Positions 18,359-26,587 of a stretch of 64,000 bases of DNA are shown here, one piece after another. Position numbers and translations under genes: made by a program. The DNA comes from Halobacillus shinanisalinarum (lineage in GTDB: Bacteria; Bacillota; Bacilli; Bacillales; Halobacillaceae), in NCBI RefSeq assembly GCF_022919835.1, contig NZ_CP095074.1, positions 2,814,001 through 2,878,000 of the forward strand, written 5' to 3'. Under the pieces are notes generated by a model. That model did no database searches. It saw nothing but the letters and a program-made list of their open reading frames with translations, and had not been told where the DNA came from. Positions within the stretch are counted from its first letter, which is position 1; each line of letters begins with the position of its first letter.

Positions 18359-19342
18359 ATGAAAACTAAATATATATTACCCACCTTAGCATTGTTACTG
18401 ACTATCACCTTAATAGGTTGTTCGAATAACGCTGAAGGTGAAAGCGGAAAACCTGATAAAGTGACGCTTGATTATGCCTACTACTCCCCGACAAGTCTCG
18501 TTTTGAAGGAAAAGGGATGGGCTGAAGAAGCATTGAAGGAAGAAGGTATTGATGTCGAATTCGTTTTAAGTCAAGGAAGTAATAAGGCACTCGAATTCCT
18601 AAACTCAAGTAGTGTGGACTTCAGTTCCTCAGCAGGAGCGGCGGCACTTATGGCAAAGGCAAATGGTTCACCGGTTGAGTCAGTGTACTTATACTCTAAG
18701 CCCGAGTGGACGGCACTTGTTACGAATGCTGATTCTAATATTTCTTCTGTTGAGGATTTAAAAGGGAAAAAGGTTGCAGCCACGTTAGGAACAGACCCTT
18801 ATATTTTCTTAGTTCGAGCGTTAAAAGAACACGGGATGTCACCAGATGATATTGAACTCGTAAACTTGCAGCATGCAGACGGTGCATCAGCATTGTCTGC
18901 AGGCAATGTTGATGCCTGGGCTGGACTTGATCCACACATGGCGAGACTTGAACTCGAATCTGATGCGAAATTATTTTACCGTGAGCCCACATTCAACACT
19001 TATGGATCGTTAAACGTACGCTCTGACTACGCCGAAAAGCATCCTGAAGTTGTGAAAACGGTAATTGAAGCTTATGAAAAGGCAAGAAAATGGACGATTG
19101 AAAATCCTGAGGAAGCGGCAAAAATATTAGCAGAAGAAGCCAATATTGATTTAGCTGTAGCCAAAAAAGAAATGGAACGCAATGATTTCTCCGACCCTAT
19201 TCCGGGAGAACCCTTAAAAGAAACGGTTAAAGGCGCTGGGAAGGTGTTGAAAGAAGTAGAAATCATTGATCAAGACGTGAAGATAGAAGAACTAACGAAA
19301 GAACTTGTTAACCCAAGTTTTGCAAAAGAAGTAATCCAATAA
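18359..19342 (+). CDS. ABC transporter substrate-binding lipoprotein (SsuA/TauA/nitrate family)
   Basis: 327 residues. Lipoprotein signal: basic start, hydrophobic core, LIGCSNN lipobox with Cys21. The body follows the NMT1/SsuA-like type II binding fold: LDYAYYSPTSLVLKEKGW, a GSNKALEFLNSSSVDFSSSAG segment, SVEDLKGKKVAATLGTDPYIFLVRALKEHG and DAWAGLDPHMARLELES. This family binds sulfonates, taurine, nitrate, thiamine precursors and related small anions. Being second in an operon led by a SAM riboswitch and metY points to a sulfur compound. The exact ligand is unknown. It starts 19 nt after metY with GGAGG upstream. Confidence 0.85.
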   Translation: MKTKYILPTLALLLTITLIGCSNNAEGESGKPDKVTLDYAYYSPTSLVLKEKGWAEEALKEEGIDVEFVLSQGSNKALEFLNSSSVDFSSSAGAAALMAKANGSPVESVYLYSKPEWTALVTNADSNISSVEDLKGKKVAATLGTDPYIFLVRALKEHGMSPDDIELVNLQHADGASALSAGNVDAWAGLDPHMARLELESDAKLFYREPTFNTYGSLNVRSDYAEKHPEVVKTVIEAYEKARKWTIENPEEAAKILAEEANIDLAVAKKEMERNDFSDPIPGEPLKETVKGAGKVLKEVEIIDQDVKIEELTKELVNPSFAKEVIQ

Positions 19343-19366
19343 TGGAGTATAGGGAGGAGTGAAGAG

Positions 19367-20200
19367 GTGTCAAGTCAATCAGAAACAGCCGTCAGACCTT
19401 CAGTTGAAAGTCGCGGAAAAACAAACTTTAATCCGTTCACGTCTAATTTATTTGTAGGAAGTCACCTCCCTATCGTTCTCATTATCATTTGGGAGGTTGC
19501 TTCAAGGAATGGCTGGGTGGCTCCCTATTTGCTTCCTGCTCCCTCTGTGGTTTTTGAGGAAGTAGTAGGCATGGCACAGGATGGAGAACTATGGGGACAC
19601 ATATCAATTACGTTATACCGCGTATTTGCGGGGTTTTTACTAGGAATGGTCGCAGCTACCATTTTAGGGGCTGCAACTGGTTATATTAGAATCGTTGAAA
19701 AGGTTCTCGATCCAATGTTGCAGGCACTGAGGGCGATCCCATCATTAGCCTGGGTGCCGCTGTTTGTTTTATGGATCGGTATCGGGGAAGCCTCTAAAAT
19801 CACGCTGGTAGCTGTAGGGGTATTCTTTCCGATTTATTTAAATTTGACCTCTGGTATTCAAGGGGTGGATCGTAAGTTAATCGAAGTGGGTCGTATGTAT
19901 CATTTTACAACTCTGCAGCAAATCCGCAAAATCATCTTTCCTGCTGCACTGCCTTCCTTTTTAGTAGGGGTACGAAGCGGCCTTAGTCTCGGCTGGATGT
20001 TTGTCGTTGCAGCCGAATTGCTGGGTGCAAGTCAAGGTCTTGGCTATTTAATGGTGTTTGGTCAAAACACCTCCTCCCCGGAGCTTGTCATTGGTAGTAT
20101 CGTGTTGTTTGCGATCTTCGGGAAGGTATCCGACGAGATTTTGAAGCAAATTCAAATGAGAACATTGAGATGGCAAGACAGTATTGAAAATGCGTCATAG
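19367..20200 (+). CDS. ABC transporter permease (SsuC/TauC-like)
   Basis: 277 residues starting with GTG after GGGAGGAG. Six or so membrane helices and the permease coupling loop IEVGRMYHFTTLQQIRKIIFPAALPSFLVGVRSG (the EAA-type motif with conserved Gly) match the BPD_transp_1 permeases of sulfonate/nitrate/taurine systems. RAIPSLAWVPLFVLWIGIGEASK is also typical of SsuC. It lies 24 nt after the binding-protein gene. It forms the membrane channel with the ATPase that follows. Confidence 0.88.
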   Translation: MSSQSETAVRPSVESRGKTNFNPFTSNLFVGSHLPIVLIIIWEVASRNGWVAPYLLPAPSVVFEEVVGMAQDGELWGHISITLYRVFAGFLLGMVAATILGAATGYIRIVEKVLDPMLQALRAIPSLAWVPLFVLWIGIGEASKITLVAVGVFFPIYLNLTSGIQGVDRKLIEVGRMYHFTTLQQIRKIIFPAALPSFLVGVRSGLSLGWMFVVAAELLGASQGLGYLMVFGQNTSSPELVIGSIVLFAIFGKVSDEILKQIQMRTLRWQDSIENAS

Positions 20201-20215
20201 ATTGGAGGAGAAATC

Positions 20216-20929
20216 ATGCTGGCAGTTGATCAAGTTTCACGTGTTTTCCAGAACGGAAAAGCTGGCTTCAAAAACGTCAACATACGGCTAACCGAAGGCG
20301 AGGTTGTCGGTGTTCTAGGAACGAGCGGCTGTGGAAAAAGTACACTTTTACGCGTGCTTTCTGGGCTAGATTTAAATTATAAAGGGCATATTGAAACAAA
20401 TGTGAGTGACCCTGAGCGTGCTTTTGGAATGATGTTTCAAGAGCCGAGGCTGATGCCATGGCTTTCAGTTTGGGAGAATATCACCTTTGGTGTGGCGAAA
20501 AAACAGAGTAGGGAGCAAGCTTTGGACTTAATCCAAACGGTCGGTCTTGAGGGGTTCGAGAACCATTATCCTAAGGATTTATCAGGCGGAATGGCCCAAC
20601 GTGTAGCTATTGCCCGTTCTTTATTGAATCGTCCGGAAATTTTATTGCTGGATGAGCCGTTGAGTGCACTTGATGCGTTTACGAAGATGCAGCTCCAAGA
20701 TTTGCTTCTATCAATCTTTGAAAAGCATCATACGACGACACTGCTAGTTACGCATGATATCGATGAAGCACTCTATCTATGTGACCGCATTGTCATTATG
20801 AGAGGACAGCCGGGCGGGATTCAGTCCGAAATTTCGATCGACACACCTAAGCCGCGTAGACGAGGTGACACCTATTTAGCTAATCTCAAAGAGGATATTC
20901 TACAGGAGCTAGATTTCACTAGAGTTTAA
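20216..20929 (+). CDS. ABC transporter ATP-binding protein (SsuB/TauB-like)
   Basis: 237 residues with Walker A GTSGCGKST, a Q-loop in MMFQEPRLMPW, the signature LSGGMAQR, Walker B ILLLDEPLSALD and the switch His in LVTHDIDEAL. The RLMPW stretch is characteristic of the sulfonate/nitrate branch. It starts 15 nt after the permease with GGAGG, and powers that importer from the cytosol. Confidence 0.9.
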   Translation: MLAVDQVSRVFQNGKAGFKNVNIRLTEGEVVGVLGTSGCGKSTLLRVLSGLDLNYKGHIETNVSDPERAFGMMFQEPRLMPWLSVWENITFGVAKKQSREQALDLIQTVGLEGFENHYPKDLSGGMAQRVAIARSLLNRPEILLLDEPLSALDAFTKMQLQDLLLSIFEKHHTTTLLVTHDIDEALYLCDRIVIMRGQPGGIQSEISIDTPKPRRRGDTYLANLKEDILQELDFTRV

Positions 20930-20943
20930 GGAGGATCGTAAAC

Positions 20944-22635
20944 ATGGCAGATGTAATTCTTCCACCAAAACGTGGGAGTCATAATATTTCTGAAGAATGG
21001 ATGGAAGGCGAACCCTTCTCATGGGAACGCGTCCACCCAATATTTAGCTGGTATCAAACAGGGAAAGTAAATATGACCTATGAAGCTGTAGACCGGCATG
21101 TACTTAATGGAAAGGGTGAGAAGACAGCCCTCCATTATATTTCCGAAACGGAGAATTGGTCGTTAACCTATAGAGAGCTTCAGCAGGAAGTGAATCGCTG
21201 GAGCCATGTGTTGACGGCGTCCGGTGTTAAGAAAGGCGACTTTGTATTTGTTTTCTTACCGAAGCACCCACATTGCTACATTGCGATGCTTGCTGCGATT
21301 AATGTTGGTGCTGTTGTAGGGCCGTTATTTGAAGCCTTTATGGAAGAAGCTGTTCGCGATAGGATTAATGATTGCGAAGGAGAGTTTTTAATAGCTGACT
21401 CCAGCTTTCTATCTCGTGTCCATCGTGAAGAGATTCCGAGTTTGAAGACGGTTTTTACAACGGATAAAGAAGCAGGGGAGGCTGACATTTCGATCACAAA
21501 GGAAGCGGAGAAGGCGGATGATGAGTTCGAAACAGTCTGGGTAGATCTTGAGGATGGCTTGAATATTCATTATACGAGTGGCTCTACAGGAAAACCAAAG
21601 GGAATTATCCATGCCCATCGAAACATGATCCAGCAATATCAAACAGGTCGTTGGGTCCTTGATTTGAAGGACGATGATGTCTACTGGTGCACGGCCCATC
21701 CAGGCTGGGTGACAGGCACAGTGTATGGAGTGTTTGCCCCATTACTAAATGGAGTAACAACAGTTATTCACGGTGGCCGTTTCTCGGCAGAGGCATGGTA
21801 TCAAGTTCTTGAGAAAGCGCAAGTGACCGTATGGTACAGTGCACCGACTGCCTTTCGCATGCTAAAGGCGTCAGGGGATAAGACATTAGAAAAATATGAC
21901 CTTTCCTCATTAAGACACATTCTTAGTGTGGGCGAGCCGTTAAATCCTGAAGTCATTCATTGGGGAGTGGAAGCATTAAACCTAAGGATTCATGATACCT
22001 GGTGGATGACAGAGACAGGTGCTCAATTAGTAGCAAATCTGCCAACGCGTCCCATTAAACCAGGATCCATGGGGCGCCCGATCCCAGGCATAGAAGTCGC
22101 AGTCTTAGATGAGGGGGGAGAAGAACTGCCGCCATTCGAAACGGGTCATCTGGCTATCCGCGCTTCTTGGCCGTCCATTATGAAGGAAGTATGGAAGAAT
22201 GAACAAAAATTTAATTCTTACTTTCCTTATGGAGAAGAGTGGTATATAGCTGGTGACCTCGCTTATTTAGACGAAGAAGGGTACGTGTTTTTCCAAGGTA
22301 GAAGTGACGACATGATTAATTCTGCGGGCGAACGGATTGGTCCGTTTGAAGTCGAAAGCAAACTCCTTGAACATCCTGCCGTGAAGGAAGCTGGAGTAAT
22401 CGGCAAGCCAGATTCAGTCCGTGGCGAAATCGTCAAGGCTTTCATTGCGTTGAACACGGGTTATAAGGAAGGCGAAGAACTTTTGGAGGAAATTCGGTTA
22501 TTTGTACGAGGTCGGCTGGCTGCCCACTCGGCCCCTCGTGAAATCGAGGTCATACAGGAATTGCCGAAAACTCAGATCAGTGGAAAAGTATTGAGAAGAG
22601 AGTTGAAAAAAGGTGAGATTGATCAAGCAGGGTAA
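20944..22635 (+). CDS. AMP-forming acyl-CoA synthetase (acetyl-CoA synthetase-like)
   Basis: 563 residues of the ANL superfamily. Motifs in order: YTSGSTGKPKGIIH (P-loop), WCTAHPGWVTGTVYGV, WWMTETGAQ, YIAGDLAYLDEEGYVFFQGRSDDMI, ERIGPFEVES and the catalytic Lys in KTQISGKVLRREL. It therefore activates a carboxylate with ATP to an acyl-AMP and then an acyl-CoA. The WWMTETG motif is like that of acetyl-CoA synthetases, so acetate or another short acid is likely. It is the last gene of the S-box operon, with GGAGG 15 nt after the ATPase. Its place beside metY suggests a role in supplying acyl-CoA for O-acetylhomoserine or in processing the imported sulfur compound; both are inference. Confidence 0.85.
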   Translation: MADVILPPKRGSHNISEEWMEGEPFSWERVHPIFSWYQTGKVNMTYEAVDRHVLNGKGEKTALHYISETENWSLTYRELQQEVNRWSHVLTASGVKKGDFVFVFLPKHPHCYIAMLAAINVGAVVGPLFEAFMEEAVRDRINDCEGEFLIADSSFLSRVHREEIPSLKTVFTTDKEAGEADISITKEAEKADDEFETVWVDLEDGLNIHYTSGSTGKPKGIIHAHRNMIQQYQTGRWVLDLKDDDVYWCTAHPGWVTGTVYGVFAPLLNGVTTVIHGGRFSAEAWYQVLEKAQVTVWYSAPTAFRMLKASGDKTLEKYDLSSLRHILSVGEPLNPEVIHWGVEALNLRIHDTWWMTETGAQLVANLPTRPIKPGSMGRPIPGIEVAVLDEGGEELPPFETGHLAIRASWPSIMKEVWKNEQKFNSYFPYGEEWYIAGDLAYLDEEGYVFFQGRSDDMINSAGERIGPFEVESKLLEHPAVKEAGVIGKPDSVRGEIVKAFIALNTGYKEGEELLEEIRLFVRGRLAAHSAPREIEVIQELPKTQISGKVLRRELKKGEIDQAG

Positions 22636-22659
22636 GCAGGGCTAATCCCCTGCTTTTTG
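22633..22659 (+). terminator. Terminator of the S-box operon
   Basis: AAGCAGGGG pairs with CCCCTGCTTTTT around a short loop; it overlaps the TAA stop of the synthetase gene. Confidence 0.75.
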
Positions 22660-22669
22660 TTTTGCTATA

Positions 22670-22884
22670 AGAGAATGTTCAAAAAGTCACCAAATGATCA
22701 ACGACGAATTTCTTCGTTGCTCGGTTTTCCGGTTCTCACGTATGAAAGGTATACGCTGTGGTCTTCAAAACGTTGGCCCCTCGAACTTCTTGCGATGCGC
22801 AAGGAACGTGCTTGTGTCGACTTTGTCACAAAGGTGACGATCTTTGTCGAAGTTCTCATTCGTCAACTTTTTGAACACACACCA
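22670..22884. mobile_element. MITE-like repeat, copy 2
   Basis: TGTTCAAAAAGTCACC begins at 22676 and GTCAACTTTTTGAACA ends at 22877, so the ends are inverted repeats. The interior has inverted GACGAATTTCTTCGTTG and GTGTCGACTTTGTC parts. Of the three copies in the window this one looks most complete and lacks the extra block found in copy 1. No protein is coded. It sits just after the terminator of the S-box operon. Confidence 0.65.
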
Positions 22885-23014
22885 TTAATAATATAAATAA
22901 ACTTTTTATTTTCCCTTTTCCCAAGTCATTAAACGTGTATACAGTAGAAAATAAGGTGGAAGAGGGCTTGAACCCTACATGACAGGGCTTCCATAAAAGG
23001 AATTTTTTAAAAAA

Positions 23015-23046
23015 GTGATCCAGAAGGTGATTTTTTTCGATAGCTA
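23015..23046 (+). promoter_or_regulatory. Putative ECF sigma-dependent promoter of the sigma/anti-sigma operon
   Basis: GTGATCC at 23015-23021, 16-base spacer, CGATAGCTA at 23038-23046. The same two boxes with the same spacer stand at 24559-24590 before the surface protein gene. ECF factors commonly drive their own operon, so this is read as an autoregulated promoter. Confidence 0.7.
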
Positions 23047-23122
23047 TATAGCATACTCCCATAGAAGAAAATTATATTGCTGATATGCTATGATAGCTTT
23101 ATCCACCATAAAGGAGTGTGCT

Positions 23123-23686
23123 ATGAGCAATAAAGACTTAGGGCTCTATCACCAGATGATGGATGGCGATAAGAAAGCACTTGAATCAATATACGATAAA
23201 TATGAGAAGCTGCTTTATTCATTTGTCATTAAGTTATCTGGGGATCAGACATTAGCAGAAGAGGTATTGCAAGAGGTATTCATTAAGCTATGGACGAACA
23301 AAGCAACATATGATGAAACGAAGGGGAAGTTCTCTTCGTGGATCGTAACCATCACAAGATACACAGCCATTGATATTATTCGTAAAAATAAAAATCAGAC
23401 GGTTGCTTTGGAAGAGGAAACGGACCTCCCGGAACAAGTTGGGGATTCCACTGAGGATATAGTGGAGTGGAAAGAACAAGGTGATAAGATAAGGAAAGCA
23501 GTAAAAGAATTATCTAATGAACAAAAACAAATGGTGGATCTATTTTATTTTAAAGGATTAAGTCAACAGGAAATTGCTAATCAGTGTGATCTTCCACTTG
23601 GTACTGTCAAAGGCAGGATTAGACTGGCATTAAAGCATCTAAAAACACATTTAACAAACGGGAAAGGGGGCGTTAATGATGCGTAA
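23123..23686 (+). CDS. ECF-type RNA polymerase sigma factor
   Basis: 187 residues. Region 2 is LYSFVIKLSGDQTLAEEVLQEVFIKLW with FSSWIVTITRYTAIDIIR, region 4 is VDLFYFKGLSQQEIANQCDLPLGTVKGRIRLALKHL. The ATG at 23123 with AAAGGAG upstream is used, not the longer frame. The anti-sigma gene overlaps its end by 11 bases, so the two are translationally coupled. It is expected to recognise the GTGATCC-N16-CGATAGCTA boxes found before this operon and before the surface protein gene downstream. Confidence 0.9.
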   Translation: MSNKDLGLYHQMMDGDKKALESIYDKYEKLLYSFVIKLSGDQTLAEEVLQEVFIKLWTNKATYDETKGKFSSWIVTITRYTAIDIIRKNKNQTVALEEETDLPEQVGDSTEDIVEWKEQGDKIRKAVKELSNEQKQMVDLFYFKGLSQQEIANQCDLPLGTVKGRIRLALKHLKTHLTNGKGGVNDA

Positions 23687-24488
23687 CGAATGCGAGAAAG
23701 TGATTGATTTTTTCAATAATCAGCTGTCAGATGTTGAAGAGAGAGAATTCGAGAAGCATCTGGAAACGTGTGACGATTGCCAAGAAGAGTTGGCTGAGCT
23801 TCGTGCACTTACTGAAGATTTAGCGTTCGCTTCAGAGCCCGTCAACCCTCCAGAAGGTATGAAAGATCGTGTGTTAGATGCTGTTTTTGCGGGAGAATTG
23901 AATGACACAGACGATAAAAGGTCAGAGCAAGCGGAGGGTCAGGAAGATTCATCTGTAGTAGCCTATGAACCACGAAAAGATCGCTCTGAACAAGGGTTAC
24001 AACCTCGAAAAACTAAAAAACCGTGGATTTTGAGAGGATTAGCCGCGGCTTTGATACTGTCATTAGCTGGGAATTTATATGCTGTGATGAATGAAGACGA
24101 AACGGCTACTCAAGGTCCGGTGGAAGGGCCGGGAGATCCTACTCAAAGTACGGACCAAGTTACAACTAAAGTACAACTGCAAGGTACAACGAATGCTCAG
24201 GCAACTGCCTCTATGATTCAACAAGAGCATGGCGGCCTTCTTACATTGCAGGCTGAGTCCCTCGAGCAATTAGAAGGAGAAGAAGTGTATCAAGTGTGGT
24301 TGATTGAAGGAGAAACACCACATCGTGCTGGAACATTTGTAGCAAATGAAAATGGTCAAGGTGCAGTAGCTTATGCAATGGATCAACTTCCTGAAGGTAC
24401 GGACTGGAATGCTGTAGCGATCTCAAGGGAACCTGATGCTACAAGCCAGGCACCACAAGGTGAAGTGATCTTACAAGCAGAATTATAA
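23676..24488 (+). CDS. Zinc-finger anti-sigma factor, RskA type
   Basis: 270 residues. The N-terminal cytosolic part has the ZAS motif HLETCDDC at about residues 30-37. A linker of about 70 residues leads to one membrane helix (ILRGLAAALILSLAGNLYAV, about residues 113-132) and an extracellular RskA-like domain (VQLQGTTNAQATASMIQQ … VYQVWLIEGETPHRAGTFV … WNAVAISREP). Such proteins hold the sigma factor at the membrane and release it on proteolysis triggered outside the cell. It overlaps the sigma gene and ends before a hairpin that separates it from the surface protein gene. Confidence 0.88.
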   Translation: MMRNECEKVIDFFNNQLSDVEEREFEKHLETCDDCQEELAELRALTEDLAFASEPVNPPEGMKDRVLDAVFAGELNDTDDKRSEQAEGQEDSSVVAYEPRKDRSEQGLQPRKTKKPWILRGLAAALILSLAGNLYAVMNEDETATQGPVEGPGDPTQSTDQVTTKVQLQGTTNAQATASMIQQEHGGLLTLQAESLEQLEGEEVYQVWLIEGETPHRAGTFVANENGQGAVAYAMDQLPEGTDWNAVAISREPDATSQAPQGEVILQAEL

Positions 24489-24504
24489 TCGATTTTTAGA
24501 CTAT

Positions 24505-24540
24505 GCAGACAGTTTTTCACAACTGTCTGCAATTTTTTTG
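24505..24540 (+). terminator. Terminator after the anti-sigma gene
   Basis: GCAGACAG pairs with CTGTCTGC around a 10-base loop and is followed by a T run, so the surface gene depends on its own promoter. Confidence 0.8.
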
Positions 24541-24558
24541 ATATTTTTTAGGGGAAAA

Positions 24559-24590
24559 GTGATCCAAATGTAATTTGGGTTCGATAGCTA
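24559..24590 (+). promoter_or_regulatory. Putative ECF sigma-dependent promoter of the surface protein gene
   Basis: GTGATCC at 24559-24565, 16-base spacer, CGATAGCTA at 24582-24590, both identical to the boxes at 23015-23046, and AAAA precedes both. It is 37 bases before the start codon at 24627. Confidence 0.7.
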
Positions 24591-24626
24591 GGTGAATAAA
24601 CAAAACAAGAAGGGGAGATTTTTAAG

Positions 24627-25964
24627 ATGGATATGAAAAAAGCACTTTTTGCCGTACCTTTAAGTGTATCACTGTTACTACCTACGTCACTTGATGTTGT
24701 AAATGCTGAAGAGCACAATATGCCAACGGTTGAAACGGAAGCTGTAGAACTTCGAGCAAGCTTAGATAAATTGTTTAGTGAGCATGCGTACCTAGCTGTT
24801 GAAACAATGAGAAAAGGAGCAGAAGGAGCTGCCGACTTTGAAGCTTCAGCAAATGCTTTAGCAGCCAACACGGAAGATCTATCTGCAGCGATCGCTTCTG
24901 TTTATGGTGATGAAGCGGGACAGAAATTCCAAGATATGTGGAGCGAGCACATTGGCTATTTCGTTGATTATGTGAAAGCAACGGGCAGTGGAGATGAAGA
25001 AGCTAAGCAGATGGCTCTAGATGAGCTTGATGATTACCGGAAAGACTTCTCTCAATTCATTTCAACAGCAACAGATGGTGCAGTGAAAGCTGAAGGAATG
25101 GCTGAGGGTCTGCAAATGCATGTTAATCAGCTAATCGGAGCATTTGATGCGTATGTTGCAGGTAATTATGATGAGGCTTATGCTAAAGAGCGTCAAGCTA
25201 TTGATCACATGTACGGTGTAAGTAAAGGAATGTCTAAGGCCATTGTAAATCAATTCCCAGATAAATTTAACAATACGAAAGCTGTTACGCCAGCTGCCGA
25301 CCTTCGTTCCAACTTAAACCATTTGTTAAGTGAACATGTTGGTCTTGCTACGATGGCGATGCAGAATGGTCTAGATGGATCTAAAGATTTTAAAGCATCT
25401 GCACAGTCCTTAGCGAATAATACAGATGACCTAACTAAAGCTATTACTTCTATTTATGGAGAAGAAGCTGGAAATAAATTTAATCAAATTTGGTCTGATC
25501 ACATTGATGATTTTGTCTCTTACGTAGAAGCAACAGCTAATGAAGACAAAGAGAAGCAAAAAGAAGCGATGAAGGAATTGGAAGATTATAGAGATAATTT
25601 TGCAATGTTCCTTGAAGAGGCTACAGGTGGTGAGGTAAGCGCTGAAAAACTAGCTCCAAGTCTACAAAAGCATGCTGATTATCTGTTCGATACTTTTGAT
25701 CAGTATGCCGCAGAAGATTATGAAAAAACTTATACGACTTTAAGAGATTCTTATGCTCACATGTTTGGCGCTTCTAAAGCTCTTTCGGGAGGAATAGTTA
25801 GCCAATTCCCAGACAAATTTGCTATGGAGAATATGCCATCTGACATGCCGAAAACAGGTATGGGTGGTACAGCCGCAAACAGTGACCTATGGATCTTTGC
25901 TTCCATCCTTGCACTAGTTGGTGCAGCTGGAGTGTTCATTCGTAAACAATCTAAACAACAATAA
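24627..25964 (+). CDS. Secreted surface protein: two His-containing repeats and a sortase-like sorting signal
   Basis: 445 residues. A signal peptide (about 1-27) is followed by two helical repeats, about residues 42-213 and 226-397, with a period of exactly 184. Each repeat has four His in the same positions (H53/H237, H108/H292, H165/H349, H194/H378), in the settings SEH, WSEH or WSDH, Q-x-HV or KHA, and HMYG or HMFG, and each repeat ends QFPDKF. The C-terminus is MPKTG (407-411), a hydrophobic segment and a basic tail (RKQSKQQ), as in LPXTG-type wall-anchored proteins. The His pattern suggests metal or haem binding in each repeat, which is inference. I do not know a named family. It has its own ECF-type promoter matching the sigma operon next to it. 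Confidence 0.75.
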   Translation: MDMKKALFAVPLSVSLLLPTSLDVVNAEEHNMPTVETEAVELRASLDKLFSEHAYLAVETMRKGAEGAADFEASANALAANTEDLSAAIASVYGDEAGQKFQDMWSEHIGYFVDYVKATGSGDEEAKQMALDELDDYRKDFSQFISTATDGAVKAEGMAEGLQMHVNQLIGAFDAYVAGNYDEAYAKERQAIDHMYGVSKGMSKAIVNQFPDKFNNTKAVTPAADLRSNLNHLLSEHVGLATMAMQNGLDGSKDFKASAQSLANNTDDLTKAITSIYGEEAGNKFNQIWSDHIDDFVSYVEATANEDKEKQKEAMKELEDYRDNFAMFLEEATGGEVSAEKLAPSLQKHADYLFDTFDQYAAEDYEKTYTTLRDSYAHMFGASKALSGGIVSQFPDKFAMENMPSDMPKTGMGGTAANSDLWIFASILALVGAAGVFIRKQSKQQ

Positions 25965-25985
25965 GAAAACTAATAAGAAAGACTC

Positions 25986-26021
25986 AAAAAGGCTGTGCTC
26001 CTGTAAGAGGCAGCCTTTTTG
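25986..26021 (+). terminator. Terminator of the surface protein gene
   Basis: AAAAAGGCTG pairs with CAGCCTTTTT around a 15-base loop, 22 bases after the stop. Confidence 0.75.
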
Positions 26022-26036
26022 CTTTATCTAATTTCT

Positions 26037-26077
26037 TCCACCTCAGGTCATCCAATTTATGGATGACCTGAGGTGGA
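26037..26077. repeat. CCACCTCAGGTCATCCA palindrome, copy B
   Basis: 18-base arms with a 5-base loop (ATTTA), intergenic, just after the terminator of the surface protein gene. No T tract follows. Confidence 0.85.
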
Positions 26078-26162
26078 AGGTTTATACAAATTATAAATGT
26101 GTTGTTCACCTGAAACTTGGGTATAAATGTAGTAGAGGACATTTGTAGAGAGGTGAGTTAGA

Positions 26163-26396
26163 TTGTTTTATTCGGTGACACTTCAAAAGATATTAATATT
26201 TACAGGTTGGGGCATCATTATTGGGGCGATTGTAGGATTTAGTGCTGTTCTTGGCTTTGATCTTGATGGATCTGTTTTCATATTATCCATGTTTTTAAGC
26301 ATTATTGGCGTATTTTTGGCAGCTATGTATGCTGAGCTTTACCATATACGTGAAGCCGTGAACAAGCAGCGAAAGGAAACAACACGAGGAAATTAA
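26163..26396 (+). CDS. Small two-helix membrane protein, 77 aa
   Basis: Probable TTG start with AGAGGTGAG about 6 nt upstream. Two membrane helices (about residues 9-32 and 38-57) are followed by a charged tail, IREAVNKQRKETTRGN. No family recognised. It ends in a strong bidirectional terminator that it shares with the minus-strand pair on the right. Confidence 0.6.
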   Translation: MFYSVTLQKILIFTGWGIIIGAIVGFSAVLGFDLDGSVFILSMFLSIIGVFLAAMYAELYHIREAVNKQRKETTRGN

Positions 26397-26437
26397 AAAA
26401 TAGACAGGTCCGGCGAAAGTCGGCCTGTCTATTTTTA
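26396..26437. terminator. Bidirectional terminator
   Basis: AAAAATAGACAGG-CCGGC pairs with GTCGG-CCTGTCTATTTTT; it serves the plus-strand gene ending at 26396 and the minus-strand gene ending at 26435. Confidence 0.8.
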
Positions 26438-26587
26438 ATTATAGAGAAAGGAAATTGCCAGAATCACAATGTATAAAATACCAGTCACGAAAATAATGAT
26501 GTAACTTTGCTGGGTAAGTTTTTTAAAAATAATGTAAAAGGTGGCTATAACGACAAGCAGGATAAAAATCCAATATACGAGGTTCAT
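26435..26587 (-). CDS. Small membrane protein, 50 aa
   Basis: Begins MNLVYWIFILLVVIATFYII and ends ISFLYN: two hydrophobic helices linked by FKKLTQQS. Its ATG overlaps the TGA of the 93-residue gene upstream (ATGA), so translation is coupled. No family recognised. Length below the usual cut-off but the overlap and placement before a terminator support it. Confidence 0.6.
   Translation of the reverse strand: MNLVYWIFILLVVIATFYIIFKKLTQQSYIIIFVTGILYIVILAISFLYN

Noticed and set aside
22657..22896. 79-codon frame in MITE copy 2
   Set aside because: Lies almost entirely in the repeat and is not kept in the other copies.
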